Program-made: the position numbers and the translations under genes
Notes under the pieces: model-generated
Database searches by the model: none
The model's input: the letters and a program-made list of their open reading frames with translations, nothing else
What the model was told of the DNA's origin: nothing
Source of the DNA: Modicisalibacter sp049808615
GTDB lineage: Bacteria; Pseudomonadota; Gammaproteobacteria; Pseudomonadales; Halomonadaceae
Length of the DNA stretch: 64,000 nt
Assembly (NCBI RefSeq): GCF_049808615.1
Contig: NZ_JBNCAN010000006.1
Span: 62,001 to 126,000 of the forward strand
Reading direction: 5' to 3'
In this document: positions 50,643 to 59,699 of the stretch, piece after piece
How the letters are laid out: every line of letters starts with the position of its first letter
Numbering within the stretch: position 1 is the stretch's first letter

Positions 50643-50663
50643 TTGTGCATGGCTTATGCACAA
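50643..50663. promoter_or_regulatory. Perfect 21-base palindrome upstream of gltB
   Basis: Arms TTGTGCAT (50643-50650) and ATGCACAA (50656-50663) around GGCTT. Directly after it come CATAAT (50668-50673) and TATAAG (50673-50678), possible -10 boxes, so a protein bound here would sit on the gltB promoter. The GTGCAT..ATGCAC order is the reverse of the NtrC consensus, so the regulator is unknown. Confidence 0.5.
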
Positions 50664-50757
50664 TCCGCATAATATAAGACTGCAGTCATCAATGCAGCGT
50701 CTGTTTTGCCCCCGTTTCATTCAGTTTCTGGCTATTCACGTTTTTAGAGGCGCGCCC

Positions 50758-53700
50758 ATGAGAAAAGGTCTTCATCAGCCTGGTGAGTTTCGCGACAACT
50801 GTGGCTTTGGCTTGATCGCTCATATGCAGGGGCAGGCCAGTCATGATCTGCTACAGACGGCTATCGAATCCCTGACCTGCATGACGCATCGCGGCGGCAT
50901 CGCGGCGGATGGCAAGACCGGTGATGGCTGTGGGTTGCTGTTTGCCATGCCCACCGATTTCATGCGTGCCATGGCCCAAGAGGCGTTAGGCGTTGAGTTG
51001 AGTCAGCGCTTTGCCGTCGGCGTGGTGTTCTTTCCGGATGACGACGCTCGGGAAACCCATGCTCGTGACACTCTGGAAGGTGAGCTTGTCGAGCGGGGTC
51101 TGACCGTGCATGGCTGGCGCGACGTGCCCACGGACGCCAGCGTGTGTGGTCCCATGGCCCTGGACTGCCTGCCGCGGATTCGTCAGATCTTCGTCGAAGC
51201 CAGTGACGATCGGCCCGACCCGGTATTCAACGTCGATCTCTTCATGGCGCGGCGTCTTGCCGAGCAGAAGCTCAAGCACGAAGAAGATTTCTACGTTTGC
51301 TCCTTGTCATCCCGGGTGCTGTCCTACAAGGGGCTGATGATGCCCGCGGACCTGCCTACCTTTTATCAGGATCTTGGTGACGCGCGCCTCGAGACCTCCA
51401 CCTGCGTTTTCCATCAGCGTTTTTCGACCAATACCGCGCCCCGCTGGCCGCTGGCCCAGCCGTTTAGGCTTTTGGCGCACAACGGCGAGATCAACACCAT
51501 CGAGGCCAATCGCGGCTGGGCCAACTCGCGCAAGGAGAACTTCGTCAGCGAGTTGCTGCCCGACGTCACCCAGCTCGAGGAGATCGTCAATACCGTCGGC
51601 TCCGATTCTTCCAGCATGGACAACATGCTCGAGGTGCTGCTCACCGGCGGCATGGATCTGTACAACGCCATCCGCATGATGGTGCCCCCGGCCTGGCAGA
51701 ACGTCGAAACCATGCCGGGGGATCTGCGCGCCTTCTACGAATACAACTCCATGCACATGGAAGCCTGGGACGGGCCGGCGGGTCTGGTCATGACCGACGG
51801 CCGCAATGCCGTCTGCATGCTGGATCGCAACGGCCTGCGTCCGGCGCGCTGGGTGATCACCAACAATGGCTACATCACCCTGGCCTCGGAAATCGGGACC
51901 TATGGCTACAAGCCGGAAGACGTGGTGTCCAAGGGTCGGGTGGGGCCGGGGCAGATTCTGGGCGTGGATACCCACACAGGTGAAGTGCTGCATACCCAGG
52001 ATATCGACAACCGGCTCAAGTCCGCCTTCCCCTACAAGCGCTGGCTGAAGGATCGCGCCCAGTATCTGGAATCGGCGTTGACGGAGCTTGCCCGTTTTCA
52101 TCCCTTCGATGCCCAGGAACTCGCCGTCTATCAGAAGATGTTCCAGGTGACGTTTGAAGAGCGCGACCAGCTGCTGCGCCCCCTGGCGGAAAGCGGTCAG
52201 GAAGCGGTGGGGTCCATGGGCGATGACACCCCCATGGCGGTGCTGTCCCGGCAAAGCCGTGTGCTCACCGACTACTTCCGGCAGAAGTTTGCCCAGGTCA
52301 CCAACCCGCCCATCGATCCGCTGCGCGAAGCGATCGTGATGTCCCTGGAAACCTGCTGCGGCGCCGAACTCAATGTGTTCGAGACCACCGAGGACCACGC
52401 TCATCGCCTGATTCTTACCGCCCCGATACTGTCGCCGCGCAAGTTCACCGCCCTGGTCACGCAAGACGACCCGGCATTTCGTAGCCAGACCCTGAGCCTG
52501 AATTACGACCCGGACAAGAGCACTCTCAAGCAGGCACTGCTGGCGCTTTGCCAGCAGGCAGAGCGGGCCGCCAGGGAAGGGGTGGTCATCCTGGCGCTGT
52601 CCGATGCGGAGCTTGAAAAGGGCCAGCTGCCGGTACATGCTGCCCTGGCTACCGGCGCGATCCATCATCATCTGGCGCGTCTGGCCCTGCGCCCCCGGGT
52701 CAATCTGATCGTGGAGACCGGCTATGCCCGGGACGCGCACCAGATGGCGGTGCTGTTCGGTGTCGGTGCCACGGCGATCTACCCCTATCTTGCCTATCAG
52801 GTGATGGCAGACATGCATCACAGCGGCGAGCTGGTGGGTAATCCGGCGGATGCTCGGGAGAACTACCGCAAGGGACTACAAAAAGGTCTCTACAAGATTC
52901 TTTCCAAGATGGGTATCTCGACCCTGGCCTCCTATCGCGGCTCCCAGCTGTTCGAGGCGGTAGGGCTCTCCTCGGAGGTCATGGACCTGTGCTTCTCCGG
53001 CATGATGTCGCGCATCGAAGGTACTGGCTTCGCCGAGCTGCAGATGCAGCAAGAGCTACTTGCCCGGGATGCCTGGTCCGCGCGCAAGCCCTTACGCCAA
53101 GGCGGCCTGCTCAAGTACGTTCATGAACACGAATACCACGCCTACAACCCGGACGTGGTGATGACCCTGCAGCGAGCCGTGCAGCAGGGTGATTACGCCG
53201 AGTGGAAGAAGTTCGCCCGCTTGGTCAACGAACGACCGGTGGCGACCATTCGCGATCTGCTCAAACTCAAGCCGGCCCCAGAGCCGCTGCCACTCGATGA
53301 GGTGGAGCCGGTGGAGGATCTGATACCTCGCTTCGACAGCGCCGGCATGTCCCTGGGCGCCCTGTCCCCCGAGGCCCACGAGGCGCTGGCCCAGGCCATG
53401 AACGAGACCGGTGGCCGTTCCAACTCCGGCGAGGGCGGCGAAGATCCGGCACGTTACGGCACCATCCGTAGCTCGAAGATCAAGCAGATCGCCTCGGGAC
53501 GCTTCGGCGTGACACCCGCCTATCTGGTCAATGCGGAAGTGCTGCAGATCAAGGTGGCCCAGGGCGCCAAGCCCGGCGAGGGCGGCCAGCTACCCGGCAG
53601 CAAGGTCAACGAGCTGATCGCCCGGCTGCGTTATGCGGTGCCCGGCGTGACGCTGATCTCGCCGCCGCCGCACCACGACATCTACTCCATCGAGGACCTG

Positions 53701-55209
53701 GCGCAGCTGATCTTCGATCTGAAACAGATCAATCCAGAGGCCCAGGTGTCGGTCAAGCTGGTCTCGGAGCCGGGCATCGGCACCATCGCTACCGGCGTGG
53801 CCAAGGCCTACGCGGATCTGATCACCGTCTCCGGCTATGACGGTGGCACTGCGGCGAGCCCGCTGACCTCCATCAAGCACGCAGGCTCCCCTTGGGAGCT
53901 GGGATTGCCGGAGGTGCATCAGGCGCTGCGCATCAACGGCCTGCGGGACAAGATTCGCCTGCAGACCGACGGCGGGCTGAAAACCGGACTCGATGTGGTC
54001 AAGGCGGCCATTCTCGGCGCCGAGAGTTTCGGTTTCGGCACCGCCCCCATGGTGGCGCTGGGCTGCAAGTACCTGCGCATCTGCCATCTCAACAACTGCG
54101 CGACCGGTGTCGCCACCCAGCACAAGTACCTGCGCGACGAGCACTTCCGCGGCACCGTGGACATGGTCAAGCATTACTTTCGCTTCATCGCCGAGGAGGT
54201 GCGCGAGCTGATGGCCATGCTCGGGGTGCGCAAGCTCACGGATCTGATTGGGCGCACCGACCTGCTCGAGGTACTGGAAGGCGAGACCGCCTCCCAGCGC
54301 AGGCTCGATCTGACCCCGTTGCTGGAAAATGATCATGTCCCGGCGGATACGCCACAGTTCTGCCAGGTCAGCCGCAACGAACCCCACGACCCCGGGGCCA
54401 AGAACCGAGAAGTGCTCGAGGCGTTGATGACGGCCATCGAGGAAAAGTCCGGCGGCGAGTTCGAGTTCGCCATTACCAACTGCGATCGCAGCGTGGGGGC
54501 GCGAGCCTCCGGGGAGATCGCCAAACGCTATGGCGAAGCGGGACTCGAGGAGTCGCCGATCGTGGCGCGTTTCACCGGTGTCGCGGGTCAGAGCTTTGGC
54601 GTGTGGAATGCCCGCGGCCTGCATCTGTATCTCGAGGGCGATGCCAACGACTACGTCGGCAAGGGCATGAACGGCGGCAAGGTGGTCATCGTGCCGCCGA
54701 AAAACAGCCAGTTCGAAAGCCACAAGACGGCGATCATCGGCAATACCTGTCTGTACGGCGCCACCGGCGGCAAGCTGTTTGCGGCAGGGACCGCCGGTGA
54801 GCGCTTCGGCGTGCGCAATTCCGGGGTGCATGCGGTCATCGAAGGGGCCGGCGATCACTGCTGTGAATACATGACCGGCGGCGTGGTCTGCGTACTGGGC
54901 GAGACCGGCGTCAACTTCGGGGCCGGCATGACCGGTGGCTTTGCCTATGTCATCGACGAGGATCGCACCTTCGTCGACAAGTACAACCACGAGCTGGTGG
55001 AGATTCATCGCGTCAATACCGAAGCCATGGAGGCTTACCGTCGCCATCTGCGGGAAATGATCCAGGAGTATGTCGCCGAAACCGACTCGGCTCGGGGCCA
55101 CGAGATCCTTGAGGACTTCTCCGACTTCATTCGTCATTTCTGGCTGGTGAAGCCCAAGGCCGCGAATCTCCGGGAATTGCTTGCCCAATCCCAGCGTCAG
55201 CCGGAATAA
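50758..55209 (+). CDS. gltB: Glutamate synthase (NADPH) large subunit
   Basis: GltB takes the amide nitrogen of glutamine and adds it to 2-oxoglutarate, giving glutamate. From ATG 50758 (GAGG 8 bases upstream) it is 1483 residues. A short propeptide (14 residues) precedes the N-terminal nucleophile Cys of the class II amidotransferase (DNCGFGLIAHMQG). The synthase domain carries FMN-site segments and the 3Fe-4S cysteines in CKYLRICHLNNCATGVAT; the C-terminal beta-helix has repeated GxxGxxxxG blocks (YVGKGMNGGKVVI, GATGGKLFAAGTAGERF). The open frame back to 50656 crosses the promoter region and is not used. gltD follows. Confidence 0.96.
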   Translation: MRKGLHQPGEFRDNCGFGLIAHMQGQASHDLLQTAIESLTCMTHRGGIAADGKTGDGCGLLFAMPTDFMRAMAQEALGVELSQRFAVGVVFFPDDDARETHARDTLEGELVERGLTVHGWRDVPTDASVCGPMALDCLPRIRQIFVEASDDRPDPVFNVDLFMARRLAEQKLKHEEDFYVCSLSSRVLSYKGLMMPADLPTFYQDLGDARLETSTCVFHQRFSTNTAPRWPLAQPFRLLAHNGEINTIEANRGWANSRKENFVSELLPDVTQLEEIVNTVGSDSSSMDNMLEVLLTGGMDLYNAIRMMVPPAWQNVETMPGDLRAFYEYNSMHMEAWDGPAGLVMTDGRNAVCMLDRNGLRPARWVITNNGYITLASEIGTYGYKPEDVVSKGRVGPGQILGVDTHTGEVLHTQDIDNRLKSAFPYKRWLKDRAQYLESALTELARFHPFDAQELAVYQKMFQVTFEERDQLLRPLAESGQEAVGSMGDDTPMAVLSRQSRVLTDYFRQKFAQVTNPPIDPLREAIVMSLETCCGAELNVFETTEDHAHRLILTAPILSPRKFTALVTQDDPAFRSQTLSLNYDPDKSTLKQALLALCQQAERAAREGVVILALSDAELEKGQLPVHAALATGAIHHHLARLALRPRVNLIVETGYARDAHQMAVLFGVGATAIYPYLAYQVMADMHHSGELVGNPADARENYRKGLQKGLYKILSKMGISTLASYRGSQLFEAVGLSSEVMDLCFSGMMSRIEGTGFAELQMQQELLARDAWSARKPLRQGGLLKYVHEHEYHAYNPDVVMTLQRAVQQGDYAEWKKFARLVNERPVATIRDLLKLKPAPEPLPLDEVEPVEDLIPRFDSAGMSLGALSPEAHEALAQAMNETGGRSNSGEGGEDPARYGTIRSSKIKQIASGRFGVTPAYLVNAEVLQIKVAQGAKPGEGGQLPGSKVNELIARLRYAVPGVTLISPPPHHDIYSIEDLAQLIFDLKQINPEAQVSVKLVSEPGIGTIATGVAKAYADLITVSGYDGGTAASPLTSIKHAGSPWELGLPEVHQALRINGLRDKIRLQTDGGLKTGLDVVKAAILGAESFGFGTAPMVALGCKYLRICHLNNCATGVATQHKYLRDEHFRGTVDMVKHYFRFIAEEVRELMAMLGVRKLTDLIGRTDLLEVLEGETASQRRLDLTPLLENDHVPADTPQFCQVSRNEPHDPGAKNREVLEALMTAIEEKSGGEFEFAITNCDRSVGARASGEIAKRYGEAGLEESPIVARFTGVAGQSFGVWNARGLHLYLEGDANDYVGKGMNGGKVVIVPPKNSQFESHKTAIIGNTCLYGATGGKLFAAGTAGERFGVRNSGVHAVIEGAGDHCCEYMTGGVVCVLGETGVNFGAGMTGGFAYVIDEDRTFVDKYNHELVEIHRVNTEAMEAYRRHLREMIQEYVAETDSARGHEILEDFSDFIRHFWLVKPKAANLRELLAQSQRQPE

Positions 55210-55244
55210 GAGATAGCGCCAGCCGGAACAAGAGGACTTACTTA

Positions 55245-56663
55245 ATGGCAAACCGTCTGAACAACGATTTCCAGTTCATCGATGTCGGCCGCCAGGACCC
55301 GCGCAAGAAGGAGGCGCGGACCCGAGCGCGCGAGTTCACCGAGATCTACGAGCCTTATAAACCCAGCGAAGCAGCCAGCCAGGCGCATCGCTGCCTGCAC
55401 TGCGGCAACCCCTACTGCGAGTGGAAATGCCCGGTGCACAACTATATTCCCAACTGGCTCAAGCTGGTCAGCGAGGGCAACATCCTCGAAGCCGCTGAAC
55501 TATCGCACCGCACCAATACGCTACCTGAGGTGTGCGGACGGGTGTGTCCGCAGGATCGACTCTGTGAAGGGGACTGCACCCTCAACGACGGTTTCGGCGC
55601 GGTGACCATTGGCTCCGTGGAGAAGTACATCACCGACACCGCCTTCGCCATGGGCTGGCGCCCGGATATGTCCAAGGTGGCCTGGACCGACAAGCGGGTG
55701 GCAGTGATCGGTGCCGGTCCCGCGGGGCTCGGCTGTGCCGATATCCTGGTGCGCAACGGCGTCAAGCCGGTGGTCTTCGATCGCTATCCGGAGATCGGTG
55801 GCCTGCTGACCTTCGGCATCCCGGAGTTCAAGCTCGAGAAGAACGTCATGAAGCGCCGTCGGGCGGTGTTCGAGGAGATGGGAATCGAATTCCGACTCAA
55901 CGTCGAGATCGGCAAGGACGTGACCATCGACGAGCTGCTCGAGAAATACGACGCGGTGTTCATGGGCATGGGCACCTACAAGTACATGGAGGGCGGCTTT
56001 CCCGGGGAGGATCTGCCCGGCGTCTACAAGGCGCTGGATTTCCTGGTGGCCAATGTCAATCACTGCCTGGGCTTCGAGAAGGATCCGGCGGATTACATTT
56101 CCCTCAAGGGGCAACGGGTAGTGGTATTGGGTGGTGGCGATACCGCCATGGACTGCAACCGTACCTCGATCCGTCAGGGGGCGACCAGCGTGACCTGTGC
56201 CTATCGCCGTGACGAAGGCAACATGCCCGGTTCCAAGCGCGAGGTGGCCAATGCCCGGGAAGAGGGGGTGGAGTTCCTGTTCAATCGTCAGCCGGTGGCG
56301 GTGATCGGCGAGGAGAAAGTCGAAGGGGTCAAGCTGGTGCGCACCCGCCTGGGTGAGCCGGACGAGAACGGGCGTCAGCGCCCGGAGGTAGTGCCGGGCT
56401 CTGAAGAGGTGCTGGAGGCGGACGCGGTGATCATCGCCTTCGGCTTTCAGCCCAGCGATATCGAGTGGTTCGAGCCCCAGCGGATCGAGATCGATGAACG
56501 GGGCCGGGTCACTGCGCCGGAGCACGGCAACTTCGCCTTCCAGACCAGCAACGAGAAGATCTTCGCCGGTGGCGACATGGTGCGCGGCTCCGACCTGGTG
56601 GTCACCGCGATTCATGAAGGGCGCCAGGCGGCGGAGGGTATTCTCGATTATCTGGAGGTGTGA
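55245..56663 (+). CDS. gltD: Glutamate synthase (NADPH) small subunit
   Basis: GltD takes electrons from NADPH through FAD and passes them to GltB. The 472-residue protein has two N-terminal cysteine clusters for 4Fe-4S centres (CLHCGNPYCEWKCPVHNYIP and CGRVCPQDRLCEGDC), an FAD site VAVIGAGPAGLGCADIL, and an NADPH site VVVLGGGDTAMDCNRTSI. GAGG precedes ATG 55245. It starts 35 bases after gltB, as one operon. Confidence 0.96.
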   Translation: MANRLNNDFQFIDVGRQDPRKKEARTRAREFTEIYEPYKPSEAASQAHRCLHCGNPYCEWKCPVHNYIPNWLKLVSEGNILEAAELSHRTNTLPEVCGRVCPQDRLCEGDCTLNDGFGAVTIGSVEKYITDTAFAMGWRPDMSKVAWTDKRVAVIGAGPAGLGCADILVRNGVKPVVFDRYPEIGGLLTFGIPEFKLEKNVMKRRRAVFEEMGIEFRLNVEIGKDVTIDELLEKYDAVFMGMGTYKYMEGGFPGEDLPGVYKALDFLVANVNHCLGFEKDPADYISLKGQRVVVLGGGDTAMDCNRTSIRQGATSVTCAYRRDEGNMPGSKREVANAREEGVEFLFNRQPVAVIGEEKVEGVKLVRTRLGEPDENGRQRPEVVPGSEEVLEADAVIIAFGFQPSDIEWFEPQRIEIDERGRVTAPEHGNFAFQTSNEKIFAGGDMVRGSDLVVTAIHEGRQAAEGILDYLEV

Positions 56664-56870
56664 CAACGCAAGGGTATGCACCAGGCTGCGCGCCATGCGA
56701 TACGCAAAGGCGAATTCCATCACTTAGCTTGTGGCCTGAGCGTCGGGCAGGAACAAGGTCCTTCTTGCCTGCCCTCGAGCGACATCCATGTCGCTCGTCG
56801 CTCGCCACTGCGTTCGCGATGGCGCCTTCGCGAAAGTCGCTTTACCGCGCAGCCTGTTGCTAGACCCCAT
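56664..56870. other. Hairpin-rich non-coding stretch after gltD
   Basis: No gene seen. It holds the perfect inverted repeats GGGCAGG (56745-56751)/CCTGCCC (56768-56774) and CGAGCGACA (56776-56784)/TGTCGCTCG (56789-56797), and a TTCGCG/CGCGAA pair further on. It runs straight into repeat copy B and may be part of one larger composite repeat. Short reading frames here are by-products. Confidence 0.5.
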
Positions 56871-57026
56871 GCCGAGCGGCGCCAGGTGCAGGAAAAAGCG
56901 AAGCTCCTTTTTCAGGGCCGGAAAATACATCCATGCTATTCCGGCATTTCCGCCATCCATGGCGGTCAGATGAAAAGGGAGCGCCTAGGGATGGGTTTAC
57001 AGCGTCTTCGCTGTTCCTGTACCTGG
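56871..57026. repeat. Long intergenic repeat, copy B
   Basis: Aligns along about 150 bases with copy A at 16598-16748. The hairpin arms GCCGGAA and TTCCGGC and the palindrome CCGCCAT-CC-ATGGCGG are identical in both copies although the loop differs. It lies between gltD and the pyrG promoter, so both copies fall at junctions between conserved gene blocks (rho/ubiD and gltD/pyrG). Confidence 0.75.
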
Positions 57027-57059
57027 GGTAGCCGCGGTAATGCAACGCAGCGTTCTAAA

Positions 57060-57088
57060 TTGAGCCCCCACCCCGAGTCTGCTATTCT
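57060..57088 (+). promoter_or_regulatory. Candidate promoter of pyrG-kdsA
   Basis: TTGAGC (57060-57065), a 17-base spacer and TATTCT (57083-57088) preceded by TGC (extended -10). Predicted start near 57095, about 66 bases before pyrG. Confidence 0.55.
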
Positions 57089-57100
57089 GGCGTCCCATCC

Positions 57101-57128
57101 GGGCCCGATTCTCCTTGCGGCCCTTTTT
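57101..57128 (+). promoter_or_regulatory. Terminator-like hairpin in the pyrG leader
   Basis: GGGCC (57101-57105) and GGCCC (57119-57123) can pair around a 13-base loop, followed at once by TTTTT (57124-57128). It lies within the first 35 bases of the predicted pyrG transcript and 33 bases before the start codon. The stem is short, so termination would be weak or conditional. Confidence 0.4.
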
Positions 57129-57160
57129 AGAGCTTCTGCTCACGATTCGACAGGTTTTCC

Positions 57161-58813
57161 ATGACACGATATATCTTCGTGACCGGCGGCGTTGTGTCCT
57201 CTCTCGGCAAGGGCATCGCCTCAGCCTCCCTCGCAGCGATTCTCGAGGCGCGCGGCCTCAAGGTCACCATGCTCAAGCTGGACCCGTACATCAACGTTGA
57301 TCCGGGCACCATGAGTCCGTTCCAGCACGGCGAGGTATTCGTCACCGAAGATGGCGCGGAGACCGATCTCGACCTAGGGCACTACGAGCGTTTCATCCGC
57401 ACCAAGATGACCCAGGCCAACAACTTCACCACCGGCCGCGTCTATGAACACGTGCTACGTAAGGAACGTCGCGGCGACTACCTGGGGGGCACCGTGCAGG
57501 TGATCCCGCACATCACCGACGAGATCAAGCGCCGTATCTACGAAGGCGGCGAAGGCTTCGATGTGGCGCTGGTGGAAATCGGCGGCACCGTGGGGGACAT
57601 CGAATCGCTGCCGTTTCTCGAGTCGATTCGTCAGCTTCGCAGCGAAGTGGGTGCCCAGCGTGCGCTGTTCATGCACCTGACCCTGGTGCCCTACATCAAG
57701 ACCGCCGGCGAGACCAAGACCAAGCCGACCCAGCACAGCGTCAAGGAACTGCGCTCCATCGGCATCCAGCCGGACATCCTGATCTGTCGCAGCGAGGTCG
57801 AGCTCGAGGAGACCGAGCGGCGCAAGATTGCGCTGTTCACCAACGTCGAGGAGCGGGCCGTGGTGCCGCTGCAGGACGCCGACACCATCTATCGCATCCC
57901 GCTGATGCTGCACGAATTTGGTCTGGACGAGATCGTCTGCGACAAGCTGCGTCTCGAGGCCCCGGAGGCCGATCTGACCGAATGGATTCATGTGCTGGAT
58001 GCCAAGCTCAACCCCTTGAAGTCGATCAACATCGCCATGGTCGGCAAGTACATGGAACTGCTCGACGCCTATAAATCGCTCAACGAGGCGTTGGTGCACG
58101 CGGGCATCCAGTCTCGGGTCAAGATCAACATCGATTACGTCGATGCGGAGGTGATCGAGCGCCATGGCACCGAGCGCCTGGCCGGCAAGGATGCGATTCT
58201 GGTGCCTGGCGGCTTTGGTGAGCGGGGCGTGGAGGGCAAGGTTCTGGCGGCTCGCTATGCTCGTGAGCAGAGGGTGCCCTATTTAGGCATCTGTCTGGGC
58301 ATGCAGGTCGCGGTGATCGAGTTCGCGCGCCATGTCGCCGGCTGGGAGGATGCCAATTCCACGGAGTTCAGCCGTGATACCCAGCATCCGGTGATCTCGC
58401 TCATCGCCGAATGGATCACGCCGGAAGGCAAGATCGAATTGCGTGACGAGGCGTCCGACTTGGGCGGCACCATGCGTCTGGGCGGACAGGTCTGCCAGCT
58501 CAAGCCGGGTTCCAAGGCCCATCAGGCCTACGGGTTGGATGCCATCACCGAGCGTCATCGTCATCGTTACGAGGTCAACAACCAGTTCGTCGAGGCGCTG
58601 GAGCAGGCCGGGCTGGTCGTCTCCGGCAAGAGCGTCGACAACTCTCTGATGGAAGTGATCGAATTGCCGGATCACCCCTGGTTCGTGGCTTGCCAGTTCC
58701 ACCCCGAATTCACTTCCACGCCGCGGGATGGGCATCCGTTGTTTTCCGGCTTCGTGCAGGCAGCGCTTGAGCATAAGGCGGCGCGCGCTCGCGCTCAGGG
58801 AGTGGTGACATGA
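57161..58813 (+). CDS. pyrG: CTP synthase
   Basis: PyrG aminates UTP to CTP with glutamine nitrogen. The 550-residue protein (E. coli 545) begins TRYIFVTGGVVSSLGKGIASAS with the synthetase P-loop, has LDPYINVDPGTMSPFQHGEVFV, and a C-terminal class I glutamine amidotransferase domain with the nucleophile in LGICLGMQVAVIEFAR and the His-Glu of CQFHPEFTS. The stop overlaps the kdsA start by four bases. The pyrG-kdsA-eno order is as in Pseudomonas. Confidence 0.97.
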   Translation: MTRYIFVTGGVVSSLGKGIASASLAAILEARGLKVTMLKLDPYINVDPGTMSPFQHGEVFVTEDGAETDLDLGHYERFIRTKMTQANNFTTGRVYEHVLRKERRGDYLGGTVQVIPHITDEIKRRIYEGGEGFDVALVEIGGTVGDIESLPFLESIRQLRSEVGAQRALFMHLTLVPYIKTAGETKTKPTQHSVKELRSIGIQPDILICRSEVELEETERRKIALFTNVEERAVVPLQDADTIYRIPLMLHEFGLDEIVCDKLRLEAPEADLTEWIHVLDAKLNPLKSINIAMVGKYMELLDAYKSLNEALVHAGIQSRVKINIDYVDAEVIERHGTERLAGKDAILVPGGFGERGVEGKVLAARYAREQRVPYLGICLGMQVAVIEFARHVAGWEDANSTEFSRDTQHPVISLIAEWITPEGKIELRDEASDLGGTMRLGGQVCQLKPGSKAHQAYGLDAITERHRHRYEVNNQFVEALEQAGLVVSGKSVDNSLMEVIELPDHPWFVACQFHPEFTSTPRDGHPLFSGFVQAALEHKAARARAQGVVT

Positions 58814-59655
58814 GCGACCGGGTCGTTGAGTTCGCCGGCCTGCAGGTCGGCAATACGCTGCCGTTCATGCTGTTCGGCGGGATGAACGTGCTGGAATCTC
58901 GGGACATGGCGATGGACGTCGCCGAGACCTATATCGAGGTGTGCGCTCGTTTGGGCATCCCCTATGTGTTCAAGGCCAGTTTCGACAAGGCCAATCGCAG
59001 CTCGATCCACTCCTACCGTGGTCCTGGTCTGGAAAAAGGCATCGAGATCCTTGCCGATATCAAGTCGCGCTTCGATGTGCCTGTTATCACCGACGTGCAC
59101 GAGCCTTGGCAGGCGGCGCCGGTAGCCGAGGTGGCGGATATCATTCAACTGCCGGCGTTTCTGGCGCGTCAGACCGATCTGGTGGTGGCCATGGCCGAGA
59201 CCGGGGCGGTGATCAACATCAAGAAGCCGCAGTTCGTCGCTCCCCATGAGATGCGCCATATCATCAAGAAATGCCAGGAAGCGGGTAACGAGCGCCTGAT
59301 CCTATGCGAGCGCGGCTCGAGCTTCGGCTACAATAACCTGGTGGTCGACATGCTTGGCTTCGGCGAGATGAAGCAGACCGATTTCCCGGTCATTTTCGAT
59401 GTGACCCATTCATTGCAGCGCCCCGGCGGTCGCTCGGACAGCGCCGACGGGCGCCGTGCTCAGGTGTTCGATCTGGCTCGTGCCGGAATCGCCGTGGGCC
59501 TGGCCGGACTGTTTCTCGAGGCCCATCCCGATCCGGATAAGGCACTGTGTGACGGACCCTGCGCCTTGCCGCTGGACAGGCTTGAGCCGTTCCTGAATCA
59601 ACTCAAGCAGCTCGATGAACTGGTCAAGGGTTTTCCCACGATCCAGGTACAGTAA
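58810..59655 (+). CDS. kdsA: 3-deoxy-8-phosphooctulonate (KDO-8-P) synthase
   Basis: KdsA condenses arabinose 5-phosphate and phosphoenolpyruvate to make the precursor of KDO, the inner-core sugar of lipopolysaccharide. The 281-residue protein has YVFKASFDKANRSSIHSYRG, VITDVHEPWQAAPVAEVADI, NIKKPQFVAPHEM and ERGSSFGYNNLVVDM. Asn in NIKKPQF (rather than Cys) fits the metal-independent class. It is translationally coupled to pyrG. Confidence 0.95.
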   Translation: MSDRVVEFAGLQVGNTLPFMLFGGMNVLESRDMAMDVAETYIEVCARLGIPYVFKASFDKANRSSIHSYRGPGLEKGIEILADIKSRFDVPVITDVHEPWQAAPVAEVADIIQLPAFLARQTDLVVAMAETGAVINIKKPQFVAPHEMRHIIKKCQEAGNERLILCERGSSFGYNNLVVDMLGFGEMKQTDFPVIFDVTHSLQRPGGRSDSADGRRAQVFDLARAGIAVGLAGLFLEAHPDPDKALCDGPCALPLDRLEPFLNQLKQLDELVKGFPTIQVQ

Positions 59656-59699
59656 TCTCGTTTCCGACAACGCTGAACCAAACAAAAGGATGGCATGAC

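Noticed and set aside
50643..50663. NtrC site upstream of gltB
   Set aside because: The arms read GTGCAT..ATGCAC, opposite to the NtrC pattern TGCAC..GTGCA, so only an unassigned palindrome is reported.
56724..56960. 78-codon minus-strand frame after gltD
   Set aside because: Covers hairpins and repeat copy B, lacks a ribosome-binding site, and its similarity to the copy A frame comes from the DNA repeat.
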